Origin: Streptomyces anulatus
GTDB taxonomy: Bacteria > Actinomycetota > Actinomycetes > Streptomycetales > Streptomycetaceae
Length of the DNA: 64,000 nt
Direction of reading: 5' to 3'
NCBI RefSeq assembly: GCF_000721175.1
Contig: NZ_JOEZ01000027.1
Location: 48,157-112,156 of the forward strand
Positions 1-9,899 of this stretch are shown here, one piece after another (positions within the stretch are counted from its first letter, which is position 1; each line of letters begins with the position of its first letter). Position numbers and translations under genes: made by a program. The notes under the pieces were generated by a model that saw only the letters and a program-made list of their open reading frames with translations, was not told where the DNA came from and searched no databases.

Positions 1-76
1 CCTCAAGGCCGTCAGGCACCGCGCGGAGCGGGTGTCCTGACGGCCCGGGCGGCACCGGCCGAGCGGGCCGGGCCGG

Positions 77-832
77 TCAGAAGCCGCGCCGTGACCCTCC
101 GTCGACCGGGACCATGATCCCCGTCAGGTACGAGGCGGCGGGGGAGAGCAGGAAGGCCGCGGTCTTCCCGAACTCCTCCGGCGTCCCGTAGCGCCGCAGC
201 GGGATCCGCGCCTCGTTGGCGGTGCGGGCGGCCTCCGCGTCGCCGGACAGGGCGTCCAGTTCACGGACCCGGTCGGTGTCGATCCGGGCGGGCAGCACGC
301 CCACCACCCGGATGCCGCGCGGGCCCAGCTCGTCGGCCAGCGACTTGGCGAAACCGGCGAGACCGGGGCGCAGCCCGTTGGAGATGGTCAGCCCCGCGAT
401 CGGTTCATGGACCGATCCGGAGAGCACGAAGCCGATCACACCGCCCTCGCCGAGCGCGTCCGCCGCCGTCCGGGCGAGCCGCACCGCTCCCAGGAACACC
501 GTCTCGAACGCCGTCTGCCACTGGTCGTCCGTGTTGTCCGCGAGGAAGCCGGGGGCCGGTCCGCCGACGCTGATGAGGATGCCGTCGAGCCGCCCGAAGC
601 GTTCCCGCGCGGTGTCCACCAGGCGTTGGGCGGCGCTCGGGTCGGCGTTGTCGGCGGCGAGCCCGACCGCGTCCGGGCCCAGTTCGGCCACGGCCTCCGC
701 GACGGACTTCTCGTCCCGTCCGGTGATGATCACTTTCGCGCCGTCGGCGGCCAGCGAGCGGGCCGTGGCGTTGCCGAGTCCCCGGGTCGCCCCGGTGACG
801 ATGTAGACGCGGTCCTTCAGTCCAAGATCCAT
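77..832 (-). CDS. SDR-family oxidoreductase with altered active site
   Basis: A 251-residue Rossmann protein of the short-chain dehydrogenase/reductase family. The cofactor loop TGATRGLG is at residues 13-20, and the C-terminus has the usual PVDGG segment. The ATG at 832 is chosen because MDLGLKDRV begins the first beta strand; the longer reading to 856 adds only a charged, non-family extension. Oddity: where SDRs carry Tyr-x3-Lys, this protein reads SNGLR at residues 151-155, so the catalytic Tyr is replaced by Ser and the Lys by Arg. It may be a redox-poor or non-catalytic member, or use another residue. It lies 4 nt downstream of the GH15 gene on the same strand, so the two are probably one transcript. 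The substrate cannot be read from the sequence. Confidence 0.85.
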   Translation of the reverse strand: MDLGLKDRVYIVTGATRGLGNATARSLAADGAKVIITGRDEKSVAEAVAELGPDAVGLAADNADPSAAQRLVDTARERFGRLDGILISVGGPAPGFLADNTDDQWQTAFETVFLGAVRLARTAADALGEGGVIGFVLSGSVHEPIAGLTISNGLRPGLAGFAKSLADELGPRGIRVVGVLPARIDTDRVRELDALSGDAEAARTANEARIPLRRYGTPEEFGKTAAFLLSPAASYLTGIMVPVDGGSRRGF

Positions 833-836
833 GCCC

Positions 837-2630
837 CTATCCTGCCGGGTCCTCACCGACGAGGTCGACAGCGGAGTTCACCAGTCCGATATGGCTGAAC
901 GCCTGGGGGAAGTTGCCCAGTTGCCGCCCCTTCGACACGTCGTACTCCTCGGCCAGCAGTCCCATGTCGTTGCGGAGCTCCAGCAGATGCTCGAACAGCT
1001 CCCGTGCCTCGTCCGGCCTGCCGGTCCGCCGCAGCGCGTCGACCAGCCAGAACGAGCAGGCGATGAACGCCCCCTCGCTGCCCGGCAGTCCGTCCACCGA
1101 GAAGCCCTCGGTGCTGTAGCGGCGGACCAGGCCGTCGCTGCCCAGCTCCTCGCGGACCGCGTCGACCGTGCCGATCACCCGGGGGTCGTCCGGAGGCAGG
1201 AACCCGGTCCGCACGATGAGCAGCGTCGAGGCGTCCAGCTCCCGTGACCCGTAGGACTGGGTGAAGGTGTTCCGCTCGGGGTCGTACCCCTTCTCGCAGA
1301 CCTCGGCGTGCACGGCGTCCCGCATCGCCCGCCAGCGCTCCGCGTCACCGGGCAGCTCCGGGTTCTCCTCCAGCGAGCGCACCGCCCGGTCGGCGGCGAC
1401 CCAGGCCATCACCTTGGAGTGCACGAAGTGCCGCCGGGCACCGCGGATCTCCCACAGCCCCTCGTCCGGCTCGCGCCAGGTCGACTCCAGGAAGCCGAGC
1501 AGGCTGAGCTGGAGGTTCCAGGCGTGCGGCTTGTCGTCGAGACCGGCGACGCGGGCGAGGCGGAGCGCGTCGATGACCTCGCCGTACACATCGAGCTGGC
1601 GCTGACGGACGGCCGCGTTGCCGGTGCGCACCGGCCGGGAGTGTTCGTACCCGGCGAGCCAGGGCAGCTCCGTCTCGGGAAGCCGGCGCTCGCCCGCCAG
1701 CCCGTACATGATCTGGAGGTCGGCCGGGTCCCCGGCGACGGCCCGCAGCAGCCAGTCCCGCCAGGCCGCCGCCTCCTCCAGATAGCCGGCCGAGACCATC
1801 GCCCCGAGGGTCAGCGTGGCGTCCCGCAGCCAGCAGAAGCGGTAGTCCCAGTTCCGTACGCCGCCGATCTCCTCCGGCAGGGAGGTGGTCGGGGCCGCCA
1901 CGATGCCGCCCGTCGGGGCGTACGTCAGCGCCTTCAGGGTGATCAGGGAGCGCAGCACGGCGTCGCGGTAGGGGCCTTGGTAGGTGCACCGCGCGGTCCA
2001 CTTCGCCCAGTCGTGCAGGGCTTGCTTCAGCGCCTTGCGCGGGTCGATCAGCTTCGGACGCGGCGAGTGCGAGGGGTGCCAGGTCAGCACGAACGCCACG
2101 CTCTCGCCCTCGGCGACGGTGAACGAGGAACAGGTGCTGAACTGCTGGCCCCACGTCTTGACCGGCGGCTCGCTGCGCAGCCAGACGGAGTCGGGACCCG
2201 CGACCGCCACCCGGTGGCCGTGCGAACGCCGCACCCAGGGCACCACGGATCCGAAGTCGAAGCGCAGCCGCAGCACCGAACTCATGTCGACGCTGCCGCT
2301 GACGCCCTCGACGATCCGCATCAGGTCCGGCGTCCTGTCGCGCTGCGGCATGAAGTCGATGACCTTCACCGTGCCGGTCCGTGTCTCCCAGTACGTCTCC
2401 AGGACCAGGGAGTCACCCGTGTAGCCGCGCCGGGTGCAGGTGTCCGAGGCCCCGGCTCCCTTGGGCGCGATGCGCCAGTGGCCGTTCTCCTCGTCGCCGA
2501 GCAGGGCGGCGAAGCAGGCGCCGGAATCGAAGCGTGGCAGGCAGAGCCAGTCGACGGAACCGTTCCTGCCGACGAGCGCGGCGGTCTGCAGATCGCCGAT
2601 CAGGGCGTAGTCCTCGATGCGTGGGGTCAC
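837..2630 (-). CDS. Glycoside hydrolase family 15 protein (trehalase/glucoamylase-like)
   Basis: A 597-residue cytoplasmic protein with no signal peptide. It starts PRIEDYALIGDLQTAALVG, the typical N-terminus of actinobacterial GH15 proteins: an N-terminal beta-sandwich, then an (alpha/alpha)6 barrel from about residue 220. The barrel motif GGVRNWDYRFCWLRDA and the late SEGAFIACSFWLVDAL segment are typical of the family, whose members hydrolyse alpha-glucosidic bonds of trehalose or short glucans. The GTG at 2630 is chosen because family homology begins right there; the open frame runs upstream to 2903 but that part is low-complexity Arg/Pro/Ser. The SDR gene follows 4 nt downstream. Trehalase versus glucoamylase specificity cannot be decided by eye. 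Confidence 0.88.
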   Translation of the reverse strand: MTPRIEDYALIGDLQTAALVGRNGSVDWLCLPRFDSGACFAALLGDEENGHWRIAPKGAGASDTCTRRGYTGDSLVLETYWETRTGTVKVIDFMPQRDRTPDLMRIVEGVSGSVDMSSVLRLRFDFGSVVPWVRRSHGHRVAVAGPDSVWLRSEPPVKTWGQQFSTCSSFTVAEGESVAFVLTWHPSHSPRPKLIDPRKALKQALHDWAKWTARCTYQGPYRDAVLRSLITLKALTYAPTGGIVAAPTTSLPEEIGGVRNWDYRFCWLRDATLTLGAMVSAGYLEEAAAWRDWLLRAVAGDPADLQIMYGLAGERRLPETELPWLAGYEHSRPVRTGNAAVRQRQLDVYGEVIDALRLARVAGLDDKPHAWNLQLSLLGFLESTWREPDEGLWEIRGARRHFVHSKVMAWVAADRAVRSLEENPELPGDAERWRAMRDAVHAEVCEKGYDPERNTFTQSYGSRELDASTLLIVRTGFLPPDDPRVIGTVDAVREELGSDGLVRRYSTEGFSVDGLPGSEGAFIACSFWLVDALRRTGRPDEARELFEHLLELRNDMGLLAEEYDVSKGRQLGNFPQAFSHIGLVNSAVDLVGEDPAG

Positions 2631-2697
2631 GCCTGGCGTTTTCCCGAACCGAGCCGTCGTCAACCGGCCGGCCCGGCCCCGCAATGTGCCGGAGGGC

Positions 2698-3501
2698 TCA
2701 GGCGCTCGCCGGTGCGCGCTGCTCCGGGGCGTCGGCCGTCGCGTTCCCGGCCGCGGCCTGCTCGCGGTCGCGCTTCTCACGGCGTACGAGAATGATCCAG
2801 CCGACCGGAACGGCGGCGACGAACAGCCACCACTGGACGGCGTAGGCCATGTGGGGGCCGATCGAGCTGTCGTCGGGGCGGGTGATCTGCTCGGGCAGAT
2901 CACCCGACGGCGCGGGCGCGGTCTGCTCGATGTATCCGCCGAGAACGGTCCGGGACAGCAGTTGGGACTGCTGGTCGCTGTTGATCAGCATCACCTGCCG
3001 GTCCGGCAGTCCCGCGAGGTCCTTGATGCCGCTGCTGCCGGTCGTCTCGTCCGCCTTGAGGCGGCCGACGACGGTCACTTCGCCCCGGGGAGCGGGCGGC
3101 ACGTCGGGGAAGGAGGTCTGGTTCGGCGCGGCCGGGACCCAGCCCCGGTTGACCAGGACGGTGCCGCCGCCCTTGAGGTCCAGGGGGGTCAGGACATGGA
3201 CGCCGATGCGGTCGTCGTCCGAGGTCCGGCGGCGGACGACCACCTCGTGCTCGGTGTCGAACGTCCCCGTCGCGGTGACCGTCCGCCAGTAGTCCGAGCG
3301 CGGGACGGTGTGCCCGGGGGAGGTGAGATCGGTGACCGGGACCGGCTGCGCGTCGAGGTTCCGCGAGATCAGCCCGTTCTGCTCGACCCGGTGCTCGTGC
3401 CGGTGGAACTGCCAGAAACCCAGCTCGATCATCGTCGGGATCAGCACGAGGCCGAGCAGGGTGAGGATCACCCACTGCCGGGTCAACAGGAAGCGGTACA
3501 C
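2698..3501 (-). CDS. SURF1-family cytochrome oxidase assembly protein
   Basis: A 267-residue membrane protein with the SURF1 layout: one N-terminal membrane helix (about residues 8-28), a large outer domain with the conserved GFWQFHR segment just after it, and a second helix near the C-terminus (QWWLFVAAVPVGWIIL). SURF1 proteins assist haem a insertion into aa3-type cytochrome c oxidase. The GTG at 3501 is preferred over the TTG at 3516 because a TACGGT box ends exactly 6 nt before it, which would give a leaderless mRNA. The gene lies 67 nt upstream of the GH15 gene, possibly in the same transcript. Confidence 0.88.
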   Translation of the reverse strand: MYRFLLTRQWVILTLLGLVLIPTMIELGFWQFHRHEHRVEQNGLISRNLDAQPVPVTDLTSPGHTVPRSDYWRTVTATGTFDTEHEVVVRRRTSDDDRIGVHVLTPLDLKGGGTVLVNRGWVPAAPNQTSFPDVPPAPRGEVTVVGRLKADETTGSSGIKDLAGLPDRQVMLINSDQQSQLLSRTVLGGYIEQTAPAPSGDLPEQITRPDDSSIGPHMAYAVQWWLFVAAVPVGWIILVRREKRDREQAAAGNATADAPEQRAPASA

Positions 3502-3507
3502 CCCATG

Positions 3508-3513
3508 ACCGTA
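3508..3513 (-). promoter_or_regulatory. Candidate -10 box of SURF1 gene (leaderless)
   Basis: TACGGT on the minus strand, separated by 6 nt (CATGGG) from the GTG start. It follows the same TAnnnT-N6-start layout seen at five other genes in the window. No clear -35 hexamer is visible. Confidence 0.45.
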
Positions 3514-3579
3514 CAACCGGGGTCATGGGGTGCGGCACTCAGGGGTGCGGCCGGCGCGATCCGGCTATGGGGTATTCCG

Positions 3580-3813
3580 TCAGACTTTGTCCACGATGCC
3601 TGCCCTCCCCTCGGCGCGGGCGCAGTGGGCGCCGCAGTACCAGTGCCCGTCGGCCTCGACGCCCTGGCCGATCACCTGGACCCGGCAGTGCTCGCAGATC
3701 GGCGCCATGCGGTGGATGGCGCAGGAGAAGCAGTCGAAGACGTGCACCGCGCCCTGCGCGTGCACCTCGAAGGACATGCCGTAGTCGTTTCCGCAAACCT
3801 CACAACGTGCCAT
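3580..3813 (-). CDS. Small cysteine/histidine-rich zinc-binding-type protein
   Basis: A 77-residue protein with two treble-clef-like Cys clusters: CEVC near the start, CFSC, then CEHC and a closing CGAHC. The spacing strongly suggests two structural zinc sites, as in small rubredoxin/LIM-like proteins. The ATG at 3813 (MARCEVCGNDY) is chosen because the longer frame upstream is Arg-rich noise overlapping the neighbouring gene. I recognise the type as a conserved small actinobacterial protein but know no function. It is a single gene between the exonuclease and SURF1, all on the minus strand. Confidence 0.75.
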   Translation of the reverse strand: MARCEVCGNDYGMSFEVHAQGAVHVFDCFSCAIHRMAPICEHCRVQVIGQGVEADGHWYCGAHCARAEGRAGIVDKV

Positions 3814-3877
3814 GCGCCACAGGGTGGGACGCCCGGCGGCTACGGGGCGAGCGGTTGCCGGGCGAGTCGCGCCCGGT

Positions 3878-4921
3878 TCACTCCGATGACGGGATTCCCT
3901 CCGGCGACGGGATTCCCTCCGGCGATGGCGGGGGCGCCTGGTGCGGCAGCGCGGCGCCGTCGGCGGGGGCCACATCGCGCAGCAGATGGGTGAAGGCGGT
4001 CTCGTCCAGGATCGGCGTCCCGAACGACTTGGCCTTCTGCGTCTTGGACGTGGCCGCGTCCGGGTCGTTGGTCACCAGCAGACTGGTCAGCCGGGACACG
4101 CTGGTCGCGACGTGCAGGCCGGCCTCCACCGCCCGGTCCTCCAGCAGCTCACGGTCGATCGAGGTGTCCCCGGAGAACGCCACCCGCATCCCCTGCTGGA
4201 GCGGCTTCTCCTTCTCGTACCGCCCCGGGTTGGGATACGGGCAGGCCGGCCGCTTGCGCGAGAGCCGCCAGCTGTTCTGCTGCCGCGAGGGCTGATACCC
4301 GACGCGCGGGGTGACGGGGGAGCCGGACCACTCGGTCAGCGGCCGGCACTCCAGGAGCGGCAGCCGCACCCCGTCCCGGGCGGCCGCGTGCAGGCTCGGC
4401 CGGAAGGCCTCGGCCAGCACCCGGGCGTCGTCCAGGGCATGGTGGGCCTGCTGCTGTACGACCCCGAAGTGCGCGGCGAGGGTGGCCAGCTTGTGGTTGG
4501 GCAGCGGCAGGCGCAGCTCCTTGGCCAGCGCGATCGTGCACAGCCGGTGCTCGACCGGGGCGACCACCGACGCCCGTGCGTACTCCCGGGCGATCATCGA
4601 CCAGTCGAACGCCGCGTTGTGCGCGACGAGCACCCGGTCCGCGAGCCGCTCCGACAGCTCGGCGGCCACTTCCGGGAAGAGCGGCGCGCCTTCGAGCACG
4701 TCGCTCGTCAGCCCGTGGATCCAGACGGGGCCGGGGTCCCGCTCCGGGTTGACCAGCGTGTACCAGTGGTCCTCGACATTGCCCAGGGCGTCCAGCCGGT
4801 AGACGGCCGCGGAAACTATCCGGTCGTCGCGGGCGAGGCCGGTGGTCTCCACGTCGACGACCGCGTACCCCTGGGGGTAGGCGGTCGGCCACGGTGCGGC
4901 TGTCTGGCGGTCGTCGAGCAT
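3878..4921 (-). CDS. DEDDh 3'-5' exonuclease (DNA Pol III epsilon-like) with BRCT-like tail
   Basis: A 347-residue protein. Residues about 18-185 form a DnaQ-type exonuclease: ExoI motif DVETTG at 23-28 (acidic D23, E25), ExoII region around HNAAFDWSM, and ExoIII motif HHALDDARVLAEAF. Residues about 240-325 look like a BRCT domain (GMRVAFSGDTS, then LVTNDPDAATSKTQKAK), a combination common in actinobacterial stand-alone proofreading-type or repair exonucleases. The last 20 or so residues are a short tandem repeat. The ATG at 4921 is preferred over the GTG at 4927 because a TATTCT box lies 8 nt before it and no Shine-Dalgarno is seen. Confidence 0.85.
   Translation of the reverse strand: MLDDRQTAAPWPTAYPQGYAVVDVETTGLARDDRIVSAAVYRLDALGNVEDHWYTLVNPERDPGPVWIHGLTSDVLEGAPLFPEVAAELSERLADRVLVAHNAAFDWSMIAREYARASVVAPVEHRLCTIALAKELRLPLPNHKLATLAAHFGVVQQQAHHALDDARVLAEAFRPSLHAAARDGVRLPLLECRPLTEWSGSPVTPRVGYQPSRQQNSWRLSRKRPACPYPNPGRYEKEKPLQQGMRVAFSGDTSIDRELLEDRAVEAGLHVATSVSRLTSLLVTNDPDAATSKTQKAKSFGTPILDETAFTHLLRDVAPADGAALPHQAPPPSPEGIPSPEGIPSSE
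3883..3927. repeat. Short tandem repeat encoding exonuclease tail
   Basis: About 2.5 copies of an 18-bp unit (core ggattccctccggcga). It encodes an SPEGIP-type peptide repeat at the C-terminal end of the exonuclease. The array is in frame, so copy-number change would only vary the tail. Confidence 0.7.
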
Positions 4922-4929
4922 GGTCACAG

Positions 4930-4935
4930 AGAATA
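4930..4935 (-). promoter_or_regulatory. Candidate -10 box of exonuclease gene
   Basis: TATTCT on the minus strand, 8 nt before the ATG at 4921. No ribosome binding site lies between, so a leaderless or 1-2 nt leader transcript is likely. Confidence 0.4.
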
Positions 4936-4990
4936 CGGGCCGCGACTGACAGTCCCCTATTCGGCCGTCTCCGGTGACGTGATCCCGCGG

Positions 4991-7900
4991 TCAGGGGAGG
5001 CGGACGATGCGCTCGGGCGGGAAGAGTTCGGCGCCGGTGACGTGGGTGTTGTACGACACGTAGATCGTCATGTGTTCGGAGGGTGCGAGGGGGCTGAGGT
5101 CGAACGGCTCCTCGTCCCCGTAGAGGGTGAGGGCGGTGAGGGACGTGAGTCCGCTGAGAGGGTTGAGGTCCAACTGCTGGTCGCCTGCTACCAGGACGAG
5201 TTTGCGCAGCGTAGTGAGTGGGGCCATCAACTCCAGGTCAATGTTCGGCATGTACATCAGATGCATGCGCTCCAGGTTGTGCAGCGACGGCATCCGGCTC
5301 AGCTGCCGGAGGTGTGTCGTGCCGTAAAGGCTCAACGCTCGCAGATTCGTCCAGCGCTCCAGTCCCTCCAGGCTCAGGTAGCGGGTCTGCCGCAGCAGCT
5401 CGAGTTCGGTCACCTGTTCGCAGACCGGGAGTTCGCCGATGCTCTCCATGACGAAGGGGTGGCAGAGCGCCAAGAACCGGAGATCCGGCATGTTCGCGAG
5501 CGGGGACGGATCGAGTGACGGGTGGAGTTCGGCAAGGGACAGCCACTCCAGCCCAGGTCGTGCCAGGGGTTCGATGCAACGGATCCGCGGGCAGCCGCTC
5601 AACCCGATCTCGCGCAGGCGTGGCATGGCCGCGAGTGCGCTCACGTCCTCGACCAGGTTGTTGCGGTACACGAAGACCCGCTGCACGTCCGGCCGCGAGG
5701 TCACCTGGGACAGATCATGGCGATCACCCGTCACGTGTACGTTGCTCAGATCCGGGATGTGGCGCAGCGCGGAGAGCTGCGCCTCGGTCTCCGCCCGCGC
5801 ATGGCTGCCTTCCCAGGTACGGAAAGCCATGATCTCCCGCGCGTACGGCTCCGCGTCGAATCCTGCCCAGGCCTGGGACACTGCCTCCCCGATCAACTCG
5901 TCTTCGTCGTCACGGAACTGCTTCACCAGCTCGTACGCCGCTTCGCTGCCCACCGCCGCGGCCGTACGCACGACCGCAGCCGATTCCCGCTCGTTCAGCC
6001 CGTCCAGCATCGACGACAACAGCTCCAGTGCCAGATCGCCCACCTTGGCCAGCTCGTCGATGTCCTCCTGGCTGTCCGGCGGCAGCAGCCTCTCCGTCCG
6101 AGCCTCCACCTCCTCGCGCACCCCCGGGTCCAGTTCCGGCGCATGGGCCAGACTCCCCGCCGCCAGCAGGACCAACCGGTGCCCATGCTTTGGCTCCGCG
6201 TCCGCCCGCTGCAGCAACGACTTGAGCAACGTCGCCCGCTCGTCCGGCCGCGCGTGCCCTACCGCCATCTGCACCACGTCGTCCCACTGGTCCTCGTGGG
6301 CGTGGCGGACCAGGACGCCGAAGTCGCGGGCCTCCACCGCCGCCCTCGCGCCCAGGTAGTCCTGGAACGTCCGGTGCACGAAGTCCACCGCGCCCGGGGC
6401 CGGTTCGCGCAGGAGGCCGCTTCGGTTGAGCAGGTGTGCGAAGACCTGGTCGGGGGTGCCCCGGACCTGCGACATGGCCCGCATCCAGTCGGAGATCAGG
6501 GACACAGCCTCGTCCTGCCGGGCCTCGACCAGGCCGTTGCGGATAAGCCAGTACGCGAGGCGTTGCAGGAGAGCCGTCTGCTCCTCCCGGGTCAGGTCGA
6601 CGCCCTCCACCCCGATGATCTCGCGCTCCGTGTCGCGCCGGACCAGCAGCATGTCCAGTGCCGCGTCGTACAGCTCCTTGCGCGCCCGGGGCAGTTGCAT
6701 CCGGCGGTCCCGGTTCAGCGCGCAGAGCAGGGCGCACATCAGCGGGTTCGTCGCGAGCAGTCCCAGGTCCCTGCGCGTCCCGACCGCGCGGCGCAGGGCG
6801 TTCTCGTACGGGTCCAGCTCGGCGCGTTCCTCCTCCGAGCGGCACTCCGAGCGGGCCGCCCGATGCCAGTGTTCGATGAAGGCACGGACGTCCTCCTGGC
6901 TCATCGCCAGCAAGATGCGCGGTTCGAAGCCGGAGCTGGACAGCCAGGTCTCCGGGACCGCCGACGGGCGGGTCGTCACCACGTACCTGGCCCGCGGGTA
7001 GGCGGCGATCAGGTCCCTCAGCCAGCGTTCCGTGCGCTTGCGCAGCCGGTCCGGAACCTCGTCGACCCCGTCCACGAGGATCAGCGCCCGGCCCTGCAGG
7101 AGCAGTCGGTCCGCCCAGCCGGCCGGGGCCGAGCCGTGCAGCGGAACTCCGGCAGCGCGCAGGAAGTCCGCCGGGGCGGGCAGTGCGTCGAGGGCCGTGA
7201 AGGCGCGCAGGCGCAGGACGAAGGGGACGCACCGGTTCCAGTCCGCCAGCTCGCCGCCGAACGTCTGCCGCGCGGCGTTCAGCGCCAGCCACTGCACCAG
7301 CGTGCTCTTGCCGGAACCGGCCGGGCCGCGCAGCAACAGCCGGTCCCACTCGCCGAGGGCCTGCTCGATCCCGATCGAGGTCCGGACCGGCTGCCCCGGA
7401 CCGTGCCCGCCGTCGACCTCGTAACCGCTGACAGAGAGGCTGATGTAGGCCGTCTCCAACGGCCACCCGCCCGCCGACCTGCCGAGCGTCAGACCGAACA
7501 GCTCCACCCGGCCGTTGGCCGTCGCCACGAACTCCGCGTACCGCTGCTCGAAGTCGAGATCCGCCGCGTCCGGGCGAGGCCCGACCCGGTCCCGTACCTC
7601 CTCCACCAGCTCCCGCGTCCGGCCCACCGCACGGACCTGCTCCACCGCCGCCCGCGCCGCGAACGAAGGGTGGGCGGTGAGCTGCTCGACCAGGTGTGCG
7701 CAACAGCGGCCGAGGAGGTCCTCGTACAGGTCGATGGCCCGCTCCGAGAGCCCGGTAGCGGGGGCCGACAGCTCGGCGCGCAGCCGCTCGGGGTCCAGGT
7801 CCAGGGCGAACAGCCGCCCGGCGTCCGGCTCGTCCGCCGCCGCGAACGTGTCCTGTACGGAGGTGAGCGCGGCCAGCCGCTCGTGCTCGGGGAGGTCGGC

Positions 7901-8083
7901 GAAGGCGTCGGCCATGCGGCCCGCGAGCGCCTTGGCCAGCCGGGCCGGCTTCGCGGGGCGGGGGAGGGGACGGACCGGGTCCGTGACCAGGCCCGCGCCC
8001 GGCCTGGGGGTCAGCAGTGCCTTGGCGGCCGCGCCGATCACCGTCGTGGCCAGCCGTAACAGGGCAACTTCCGTACCGGACAC
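4991..8083 (-). CDS. NACHT-domain STAND ATPase with C-terminal leucine-rich repeats
   Basis: A 1030-residue NLR-like protein. Residues 1 to about 220 are an alpha-helical N-terminal region. The NACHT module follows, with Walker A GPAGSGKS at 253-260 and Walker B LILVDGVDEVP around 335-345. A helical stretch links to about 775, and residues about 775-1025 are repeated leucine-rich units (LREIGLSGCP, LEWLSLAEL, LRALSLYGT, LRKLVLVAG, LTALTLYG). Bacterial NACHT proteins include antiphage sensors that oligomerise on ligand binding; here that role is inferred from architecture only. The GTG at 8083 has GGGGGAGG 7 nt upstream, better than the longer start at 8152. It stands alone between housekeeping genes; no separate effector gene is visible, so any effector function must lie in the N-terminal helices or elsewhere. 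Confidence 0.88.
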   Translation of the reverse strand: MSGTEVALLRLATTVIGAAAKALLTPRPGAGLVTDPVRPLPRPAKPARLAKALAGRMADAFADLPEHERLAALTSVQDTFAAADEPDAGRLFALDLDPERLRAELSAPATGLSERAIDLYEDLLGRCCAHLVEQLTAHPSFAARAAVEQVRAVGRTRELVEEVRDRVGPRPDAADLDFEQRYAEFVATANGRVELFGLTLGRSAGGWPLETAYISLSVSGYEVDGGHGPGQPVRTSIGIEQALGEWDRLLLRGPAGSGKSTLVQWLALNAARQTFGGELADWNRCVPFVLRLRAFTALDALPAPADFLRAAGVPLHGSAPAGWADRLLLQGRALILVDGVDEVPDRLRKRTERWLRDLIAAYPRARYVVTTRPSAVPETWLSSSGFEPRILLAMSQEDVRAFIEHWHRAARSECRSEEERAELDPYENALRRAVGTRRDLGLLATNPLMCALLCALNRDRRMQLPRARKELYDAALDMLLVRRDTEREIIGVEGVDLTREEQTALLQRLAYWLIRNGLVEARQDEAVSLISDWMRAMSQVRGTPDQVFAHLLNRSGLLREPAPGAVDFVHRTFQDYLGARAAVEARDFGVLVRHAHEDQWDDVVQMAVGHARPDERATLLKSLLQRADAEPKHGHRLVLLAAGSLAHAPELDPGVREEVEARTERLLPPDSQEDIDELAKVGDLALELLSSMLDGLNERESAAVVRTAAAVGSEAAYELVKQFRDDEDELIGEAVSQAWAGFDAEPYAREIMAFRTWEGSHARAETEAQLSALRHIPDLSNVHVTGDRHDLSQVTSRPDVQRVFVYRNNLVEDVSALAAMPRLREIGLSGCPRIRCIEPLARPGLEWLSLAELHPSLDPSPLANMPDLRFLALCHPFVMESIGELPVCEQVTELELLRQTRYLSLEGLERWTNLRALSLYGTTHLRQLSRMPSLHNLERMHLMYMPNIDLELMAPLTTLRKLVLVAGDQQLDLNPLSGLTSLTALTLYGDEEPFDLSPLAPSEHMTIYVSYNTHVTGAELFPPERIVRLP

Positions 8084-8219
8084 GATCGTTCCTCCCCCTC
8101 GGCGCGCGTATCCGTGAATCCTACGGTGCGGGCGATTGGCAGAAGGTGCCAAAGGGTGCTGACGCCAGGTCTCGCATACTTGTGGGTAACAACGTCTAGC
8201 CCTCGCCGTCCGGCGGCCC

Positions 8220-8225
8220 TACGGT
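8220..8225 (+). promoter_or_regulatory. Candidate -10 box of sterol-desaturase-like gene (leaderless)
   Basis: TACGGT followed by GCTCGC and then the ATG at 8232. This is the TAnnnT-N6-start layout with no Shine-Dalgarno between. Confidence 0.45.
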
Positions 8226-8231
8226 GCTCGC

Positions 8232-9157
<926 letters not shown>

Positions 9158-9161
<4 letters not shown>

Positions 9162-9850
9162 CCGCCACCGCGTCCCGCCCCGGGGCCACCGGACACGACG
9201 GACGCGCCGAGCGCTTCGCCCGTCCCGTGCTCCTCGCCTTCCTCCTCGCCGCCGCCGTCGACCTGGCCGGGCTCCTCGCCGGGGCCGAGACCGTCCACCT
9301 GGTCGCCAAGCCGCTGCTGATGCCGCTGCTCGCCGGGTACGCGGCGCTCCGCGGCGGACCCCGGCTGCTCGTCGCGGCCCTGCTGTTCGGGTGGGGCGGC
9401 GATGTCTTCCTGCTCGCCGACCACGACCTGGCCTTCCTCGTCGGCATGGGCTCCTTCGCCGTCGGCCATGTCTGCTACCTGACGCTGTTCGGCCGCGACC
9501 GGGCGCGCGCCCCGCTGGCCACGGGGGCCGGATACGTCCTCGTCCTCGCCGTCTTCCTCGTGCTGATCTGGCCGGACCTCCCGGCGGACCTGCGTATCCC
9601 GCTGACCGGCTACAGCCTGCTGCTCACCGCCATGGCCTGGCGGGCGGGCGTACCGGGGCGGTGCGCGGCGGCCGGCGGGGCCCTCTTCCTGCTCTCCGAC
9701 GCCCTCATCGCCACCGGCATCGCGGACTGGCCGCAAGCACCCGCCCCCGACTTCTGGGTGATGCTCACCTACATCGCCGCCCAGGCCCTCCTGTCCCTCG
9801 GAGTGCTCACTGCGGCGCCGGACCGGGGAACCGGGCGAACCCGGGCGTAG
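9158..9850 (+). CDS. YhhN-family lysoplasmalogenase
   Basis: A 230-residue protein of about eight membrane helices with the YhhN/TMEM86 features: LLMPLLAGY early and a conserved FGWGGDVFLL acidic motif in the middle. Family members hydrolyse the vinyl-ether bond of lysoplasmalogens. The GTG at 9158 overlaps the TGA of the desaturase-like gene (GTGA), so translation is coupled and the two products probably act on the same lipid class. The open frame upstream of 9158 is only an out-of-frame shadow of the desaturase gene. Confidence 0.85.
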
Positions 9851-9899
9851 GGCCTCACCACCTCCTGTCCCCGGGGCGGCTTCCGGGGGCCGGTCGGCC

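Noticed and set aside
1308..2795. 495-aa plus-strand frame opposite the GH15 gene
   Set aside because: A GC-rich mirror of the minus-strand gene; low-complexity Arg/Gly/Pro content and no family motif.
5522..8059. 845-aa plus-strand frame opposite the NACHT gene
   Set aside because: Antisense shadow: it spans the real NACHT motifs on the other strand and has Arg/Gln/Pro-rich noise.
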